This document shows, piece after piece, positions 39,251-43,617 of a DNA stretch of 43,617 nucleotides. Each line of letters starts with the position of its first letter. The first letter of the stretch is position 1. The DNA is from Spirochaetae bacterium HGW-Spirochaetae-3. GTDB lineage: Bacteria > Spirochaetota > Spirochaetia > Treponematales > UBA12059. The position numbers and the translations under genes are program-made. The stretch spans positions 1 to 43,617 of the forward strand of contig PGXV01000008.1 in the NCBI GenBank assembly GCA_002839315.1. The letters run 5' to 3'. A model generated the notes under the pieces. It saw only the letters and a program-made list of their open reading frames with translations, was not told where the DNA came from and made no database searches.

Positions 39251-41377
39251 TCAGTCCTCGCGGCAGCCAGCCTCGGCCGCGTGCCGCTCTACCGAGCTCA
39301 AGTAGCGCAGGGTCGCGCAATCGCCGGGTAGCTCGGCCAGTACCCGGGCGAACAGGGTTCGCGCGTCGTCGTAGCGCTTCCGGTAATACGCGTCCACTCC
39401 CCGCTCGAAGGCGGCGCGGGCGCGGTCCTTGCTGGAACGAGACTCGGGCGGATCTCCCTCGTAGATATCGAATACCGATACCGGATCGGCCTTTCCCTTG
39501 ACCTTGACCTTGCCGATGAAGCGCATGCGGAACAGCGTCGGGTCGGGGAGGTCGGCGACGATGCGCTCGCTCGCCGCTATGCCGAGGCCGTACTCCTTCG
39601 ACACGCCTTCGAGCCGGCTCGTCACGTTGACCGCGTCGGAGACGACCGTACCGTCCATGCGCTGCGCCTCGCCTATGGTCCCGAGCATCAGGCGCCCCGC
39701 GTGGGCTCCTATGCCGACGCGTATGGCGGCCCGGCCGGAGGCCTCGAGCTCGATATTGTACGCCGCGACGCGCGCCTGTACGTCGAGCGCGCAGAGCAGC
39801 GCGGACTCCGCTCCGCCGGGGAACAGGGCCATGAAGCCGTCGCCCAGGTACTTGTCTATGAATCCGCCGTGGGCCCTGACCGCCGGCCCTACCCTGGCCA
39901 GGTACTCGTTGATATACGCGAACGTCTCTTCCGGCGTCGACGCCTCGGCGAGCGCGGAAAAGGAGCGCAGGTCGACGAACAGCATCGCCATCTCCTCGGC
40001 GCTCGAGTCGCCGAGCTCGATCTCCTCGAGGCTACTACGCTTCAGGAAGCCGAGGAACTGCCGGGGCACGAAGCGCTCAAGCGAGCGGTTCATCCTGACG
40101 AGGTCGCCGGACAGCGCCTCGGCCGTCGTGAACGCGACCGCGAAGCGCCTCGTGAGGATCAGCGAAAGCGCGAACAGGAAGCCGAGCATCCCCACCTGCA
40201 TGACGAACGCGCCTCGCAGCACGCCGGCCGATACGAGGATATCGTACACGGAGGCCGTGAATATCGCGATGAAGCCCAGGCCGAACAACCCGGCGCCGGG
40301 CCGCCCGCGGGCTATCGCCCGTACGATGGCCGCGGCCGTGCCTATCCCGACGACGATGGCCGCGCCCTGGTACCATACGAGTCCCAGCGACGAGAACCGC
40401 GTCGGCGCGACGAGCACGACCGCGGAATACGCGGCCGAGACGGCCCCGGCGACGATAGCCGCCCGTCGCGGGAACTCGTCGGGGAAGGTAGCCCCTACGA
40501 ACGCGGCGAACAGCGCGACCGCCGCGGTAAAGGTCAGGTATCCCAAGTCGTAGAGCAGGCGCCAGGAAGCGCCCGGAGCGAGGCTGAGGATGTAGTACTC
40601 GTCGTAGCATAGAACGCGGACGGCGAGTACCGCGCACAGGAGCCCGAACCACAAGGCAGCCTTCTCGCGGCGCCTGAACGCGTAGAGACCCAGATAATAG
40701 GCGCCCATCGCGCCTATCGCTCCCATCGCGAACAGCTCGTACGCTACCGCCCGTTCCCTGACGGCGGCGACGGCCTCGTAGTCTCCGAAGAGGAGGCCGG
40801 TACGGGTACCGCCCTGCCTGTCGGCGTAGTTAGACGCGTGTATGACTATATCGACGCTTCCGTCGGGGCCTGACTCGACCGGCGACACGGTAGATAGCCA
40901 GCCGGGCGATTCCAGTCCGGCCGTCTTGCCCGGGATCCCGTGCGATACGAGCGGGACGCCGTTCACGTAGACGAGCGCGGCGCTCAGGAACGACGACGCC
41001 TTTAGGCCGTAGCGCCGGCCCGGCTCGAGCCCCGTCAGCCTGAGCCTCCAGGTGCAGTATCCCACGGGGCCGACGCCGGGCAGTCCGTACGCGGTCCATT
41101 CCGACGGGAACGGCTCCAGCGCGTCGTACAACGGCGGCTCTCCCCGAGCGAAGGCGGCCGGGTCTACGAACCTGGCCCAATAGAATTCCCATATCCCGTC
41201 GAGGGCCACGGGACTACGGGGATCGAATCCGGACAGATCCGCCTTGCCGCCTTTGATCCCGCCGGTGATCCCGCCGGAGCCGGCCGCGAACCCTTCCGCC
41301 CTGACCATCGAGCACGATGCGGCGAGCGCGAGCACGGCCGCCATCGCTATCCTGGACGCTATTGTTTTTTCAAGCAT
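39251..41377 (-). CDS. 7TMR-DISM membrane sensor with class III adenylate/guanylate cyclase domain
   Basis: A 708-aa receptor. A signal sequence (about 1-27) leads to a periplasmic beta-sandwich ligand-binding domain (about 50-210, LDGIWEFYWARF, GYCTWRLRLTGLEPGRRYGL). Seven membrane helices follow (about 215-405). A class III cyclase domain spans about 440-640. Both metal-binding Asp residues are present (MLFVDLRSFSALAE and DKYLGDGFMALF), as is the DAVNVTSRLE segment with the transition-state Asn and Arg. The enzyme should make cAMP or cGMP. The substrate-choosing Lys and Asp were not resolved. A C-terminal tail (about 650-708) is TPR-like (FERGVDAYYRKRYDDARTLF). A promoter (TTGCCG-17-TATGCT) ends nine bases before the ATG. 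Confidence 0.88.
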   Translation of the reverse strand: MLEKTIASRIAMAAVLALAASCSMVRAEGFAAGSGGITGGIKGGKADLSGFDPRSPVALDGIWEFYWARFVDPAAFARGEPPLYDALEPFPSEWTAYGLPGVGPVGYCTWRLRLTGLEPGRRYGLKASSFLSAALVYVNGVPLVSHGIPGKTAGLESPGWLSTVSPVESGPDGSVDIVIHASNYADRQGGTRTGLLFGDYEAVAAVRERAVAYELFAMGAIGAMGAYYLGLYAFRRREKAALWFGLLCAVLAVRVLCYDEYYILSLAPGASWRLLYDLGYLTFTAAVALFAAFVGATFPDEFPRRAAIVAGAVSAAYSAVVLVAPTRFSSLGLVWYQGAAIVVGIGTAAAIVRAIARGRPGAGLFGLGFIAIFTASVYDILVSAGVLRGAFVMQVGMLGFLFALSLILTRRFAVAFTTAEALSGDLVRMNRSLERFVPRQFLGFLKRSSLEEIELGDSSAEEMAMLFVDLRSFSALAEASTPEETFAYINEYLARVGPAVRAHGGFIDKYLGDGFMALFPGGAESALLCALDVQARVAAYNIELEASGRAAIRVGIGAHAGRLMLGTIGEAQRMDGTVVSDAVNVTSRLEGVSKEYGLGIAASERIVADLPDPTLFRMRFIGKVKVKGKADPVSVFDIYEGDPPESRSSKDRARAAFERGVDAYYRKRYDDARTLFARVLAELPGDCATLRYLSSVERHAAEAGCRED

Positions 41378-41386
41378 TTCGTAAGG

Positions 41387-41415
41387 AGCATAGCGCGTAA
41401 CGGGAGGCGCGGCAA
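41387..41415 (-). promoter_or_regulatory. Promoter of the nucleotide cyclase gene
   Basis: The minus strand reads TTGCCG (41415-41410), a 17-bp spacer and TATGCT (41392-41387). The -10 box ends nine bases before the ATG at 41377, so the leader would be 2-3 nt at most. Confidence 0.5.
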
Positions 41416-41422
41416 CGTGGTA

Positions 41423-43228
41423 TCAGAGGTCCTGCACCTCGGTAGCGTCCTCGAAACGCTCGGTGATTTCGAGGAAATCGTCGATCCTGCTCAGCAGGAT
41501 ATCTACCAGGCGCGGCTCGAATGCGCCGCCCGATTCGGTCTTGAAGAGTTCCAGCACCTTGTCGAGCGGCCAGGCTTCCTTGTATACGCGCTTCGTGTAC
41601 AGCGCGTCGAAGACGTCGCATATCGATACGATGCGGCCGGAAAGGCTGATATCCGCCCCGGACTTGCCATGCGGGTATCCCTTTCCGTCCCATCGCTCGT
41701 GATGCTCGAGGGCGATGACCGAGGCGGCCCGTAGGAGGGGCCTCATCGACGAGCCGAGGATCTCGTTGCCGATGACGGTATGGCGCTTCATGATCTCCCG
41801 CTCTTCATCGGTCAGCCTGCCCGGCTTGGAGAGGATGGCGTCGGGAACGGCGATCTTGCCTACGTCGTGCATAGGCGCCGCCGCCGTTATCACGTCGACC
41901 TCCTCCTCTGAAAGACCGTAGGCCTGCGACAGCACCCTCGCGTACTCCCCGACGCGGACGACGTGGTAGGCCGTCTCTCGGCTGCGGCTCTCGACGACCT
42001 CCGACAGCGTCCACAGGATCTCCCGCTGGGTCTTGGCCATCTCGTCGTTGAGCTCTCGCAGGCGCTCCTCGGCGAGCGTCCGCTGCGCGACCTCCTGGCG
42101 TAGCGCCGTCGTGCGCTGGCGTACCCAGAATTCCAGCTCCTCGTTGGTAGCGGCCATATCGCGGGCGTCGCTCTTCTGCCCGGAGATGTCGTTGAACACG
42201 AGCAGCTTCCACGCGCCCGAGCGGTCCCTCGCGGAATTGGAGGCCACCGTAATGCGGTAGCTACGCCTGGGGACGCCCTCCCGGTCGGGCAGGTCGAGCT
42301 CGGTCTCCGCCTCGGGGAAGTCGAGCGCCGCGACGACCGACGAAGGCCAATCGGCGAACAGCGCCCGCGCGGACGCTCCCATCGGTTCGCCCGCTCCGGC
42401 GCCGAGCAGGGTCTTCGCGGCCGCGTTATAGTCGACGACGGTCTCGCCTTCGCCAAGGACGAATACCGGATCGAGGAGGGTATCCATCACCGCTCGCCTC
42501 GCCTTGGTCAGCGGCCCGACTATCCTCTCGCCGAACAGCCCGTAGACGAAGAGCGCGTCGCGTATCGACGTCCATATCGGCGACGTCCAGATGGAGCCCG
42601 AAGGCAGGCGGAAGGCGATGACGAGCAACGTCCCGGCCAACTGCACGCCGAATCCTGCCAGCAGCACGGGCGCGCCGTTCATCCGGTTCGCGCCTTCCTC
42701 GAACGCGTGCCTGGCGATAACGACGAGCGCGGCGATAAAAAGGCAATAGCCGTATAGGACCATGCCGTAGGCCAGCGCCGAAGGCTCGAAGACCAGGGGG
42801 GAAAACGGCAGGACCATCCGGCCGATCCGCGCGTACAGAGGCGCCGTGATACCGGCGATAGCCATGGCGGCTACTACGACGGCGATGGCCACGGGCGCGA
42901 CGAGGAGGGTCAGCAGAGTCGGCGAAGACCTATGGTCGCTCGGTTTGACGAATGACCGGGCGAACTGTACGTACAGGACCTGGACGGCGAGGCGGAGAGG
43001 CCGACCTATCGCGTTCCAGAACAGCTTCCGCTCTATCGAGGCGGAGAAGACCTCGAAGATAAACGCTATCGCCAGGATAGCTTCGAGCGCGACGAAGGCG
43101 ATGAAGAGACACACGTCGCGACGACGTCCGCAGGTGAAGAAGGCTCCGACGGCGAGGCCGACGGAAAAAACCGAGGGCGCGACGTAGGGAATAAGCCTGA
43201 CTATATCGGCCGGGATGTAACCTTGCAT
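41423..43228 (-). CDS. Membrane HD-GYP protein, probable c-di-GMP phosphodiesterase
   Basis: A 601-aa protein. Seven membrane helices in the N-terminal 225 residues resemble the 7TM module of some histidine kinases. A PAS-type domain (about 235-345) and a coiled coil (about 350-405) follow, and the HD-GYP domain fills about 405-590. The catalytic pair is in APMHDVGKIAVPD and the GYP signature in LEHHERWDGKGYPHGK, both intact, with the His of KRHTVIGNEIL between them. It should hydrolyse c-di-GMP to pGpG or GMP. This opposes the diguanylate cyclase at 13804. AAGGAT lies eight bases before the ATG at 43228. It is followed by the nucleotide cyclase and deacetylase genes on the same strand. Confidence 0.92.
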   Translation of the reverse strand: MQGYIPADIVRLIPYVAPSVFSVGLAVGAFFTCGRRRDVCLFIAFVALEAILAIAFIFEVFSASIERKLFWNAIGRPLRLAVQVLYVQFARSFVKPSDHRSSPTLLTLLVAPVAIAVVVAAMAIAGITAPLYARIGRMVLPFSPLVFEPSALAYGMVLYGYCLFIAALVVIARHAFEEGANRMNGAPVLLAGFGVQLAGTLLVIAFRLPSGSIWTSPIWTSIRDALFVYGLFGERIVGPLTKARRAVMDTLLDPVFVLGEGETVVDYNAAAKTLLGAGAGEPMGASARALFADWPSSVVAALDFPEAETELDLPDREGVPRRSYRITVASNSARDRSGAWKLLVFNDISGQKSDARDMAATNEELEFWVRQRTTALRQEVAQRTLAEERLRELNDEMAKTQREILWTLSEVVESRSRETAYHVVRVGEYARVLSQAYGLSEEEVDVITAAAPMHDVGKIAVPDAILSKPGRLTDEEREIMKRHTVIGNEILGSSMRPLLRAASVIALEHHERWDGKGYPHGKSGADISLSGRIVSICDVFDALYTKRVYKEAWPLDKVLELFKTESGGAFEPRLVDILLSRIDDFLEITERFEDATEVQDL

Positions 43229-43308
43229 ACGTTCTATCCTTAAGCTAATCCATACCGTCGACATTCGCAAGCATGGCCCGCTCTCCCCTTGGCTCCCCTT
43301 GGCTCCCG

Positions 43309-43337
43309 TTGCCGACCGGAGCGGAGCGAGCTATACT
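43309..43337 (+). promoter_or_regulatory. Promoter of the lysine-rich small protein gene
   Basis: TTGCCG (43309-43314), a 17-bp spacer and TATACT (43332-43337). The transcript would have about 45 nt of leader, with a perfect 8-bp hairpin (cgatcgcc/ggcgatcg, 43352-43371) just before the ribosome site AGGAGG. Confidence 0.6.
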
Positions 43338-43389
43338 ATCCTAAGGCATATCGATCGCCGCCAGGCGATCGCTTCCCAGGAGGATACGT

Positions 43390-43500
43390 ATGGCAGAGAA
43401 GAGCAAACAGGCCAAGGAACCCAAGAAGAAACCCCAGAAAACGATGATGGAGAAGCGTAAGGAGAAGCGGGATAAGGCAGCCACGAAGCACGAAGAATAA
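43390..43500 (+). CDS. Lysine-rich 36-aa protein
   Basis: A tiny basic protein: of 36 residues, 14 are Lys or Arg and there is no hydrophobic segment (it starts MAEKSKQAKEPKKKPQ and ends ATKHEE). The ATG is preceded by AGGAGG with a six-base spacer, and a good promoter and a leader hairpin lie upstream. These signals make it a real gene despite its length. The composition suits a nucleic-acid-binding or ribosome-associated small protein. I do not recognise it. A very long inverted repeat starts eight bases after the stop, probably its terminator. Confidence 0.65.
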   Translation: MAEKSKQAKEPKKKPQKTMMEKRKEKRDKAATKHEE

Positions 43501-43507
43501 CTTTTCT

Positions 43508-43617
43508 TTCGTGGCGGGGCGTCTGCTTCGTTGCTCCGCCGAACGGTACGCTCGACGTACAGGAGTACGCCTTCGCTTCCGTCCGGCGTCGCGCCTCGCA
43601 TCCATCCCCGCCACGAA
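43508..43617. repeat. 110-bp inverted repeat at the right window end
   Basis: The outer arms ttcgtggcgggg (43508-43519) and ccccgccacgaa (43606-43617) pair perfectly. Inside, cgccgaacgg (43537-43546) pairs with ccgtccggcg (43579-43588) with one mismatch, and gtacg/cgtac forms a small central hairpin. The window ends exactly on the last base of the repeat, which suggests an assembly break at a repeat. Confidence 0.85.

Overview
This window looks like chromosome from a high-GC spirochaete (Treponema/Spirochaeta-like). Three things point that way. The integron at the left edge has its integrase transcribed toward the cassettes, the unusual layout known from Treponema denticola. There is a basic-membrane-protein (PnrA/TmpC-like) nucleoside ABC transporter operon. 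The rest is dense in second-messenger and partner-switch signalling genes. The assignment is inference from gene content; no rRNA or tRNA was found to confirm it.

Layout. 1-2632: chromosomal integron, all on the minus strand: intI (2632 to 1334), an attI region (about 1173-1333), then cassettes running to the left edge. Cassette 1 (507-1172) holds one very AT-rich membrane-protein gene, cassette 2 (155-505) has no convincing ORF but a strong hairpin, and cassette 3 is cut by the window edge. 3061-8221: PLP desulfhydrase/deaminase, a 57-aa gene with its own promoter and terminator, a GNAT acetyltransferase, a small membrane protein, a glyoxalase(VOC)-ECF sigma factor fusion, and an MFS transporter. 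8218-15471: HD hydrolase and pentapeptide-repeat pair, Hsp70-like ATPase, large radical SAM protein, cyclic-nucleotide-binding protein divergent from a sensor diguanylate cyclase, and a CD3324-type small protein. 15831-18353: a possible leader peptide, a metallophosphoesterase, a decayed AEC-family transporter, and two different repeat clusters. 18354-28404: a minus-strand block with valS, a RelA/SpoT-type HD protein, deoC, two BMP lipoproteins, and the ABC ATPase and two permeases. 28520-30622: M29-type aminopeptidase and an exported probable outer-membrane protein. 30750-37282: a four-gene operon of STAS protein, PP2C phosphatase fused to an anti-sigma-type kinase, a protein with three apparently inactive signalling domains, and a HEAT-repeat/glycosyltransferase-2 fusion. 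It converges on a minus-strand block (43228 to 37290) of HD-GYP protein, class III nucleotide cyclase and NodB-type polysaccharide-deacetylase lipoprotein. The window ends with a lysine-rich 36-aa gene and a 110-bp inverted repeat.

How it fits together. The right-hand 13 kb reads as a regulated exopolysaccharide module. Partner switching (STAS/PP2C/HATPase) probably controls a membrane glycosyltransferase that carries its own HEAT scaffold, with a deacetylase, an HD-GYP protein and a nucleotide cyclase beside it. The middle is nucleoside uptake plus deoxyribose salvage. Several genes without a ribosome binding site have a promoter -10 box ending only 6-9 nt before the start codon, which suggests that leaderless mRNAs are common in this organism.

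Both window ends lie in repeated or palindromic sequence (an attC half at the left, a long inverted repeat at the right), so the window may be a whole assembly contig broken at repeats.
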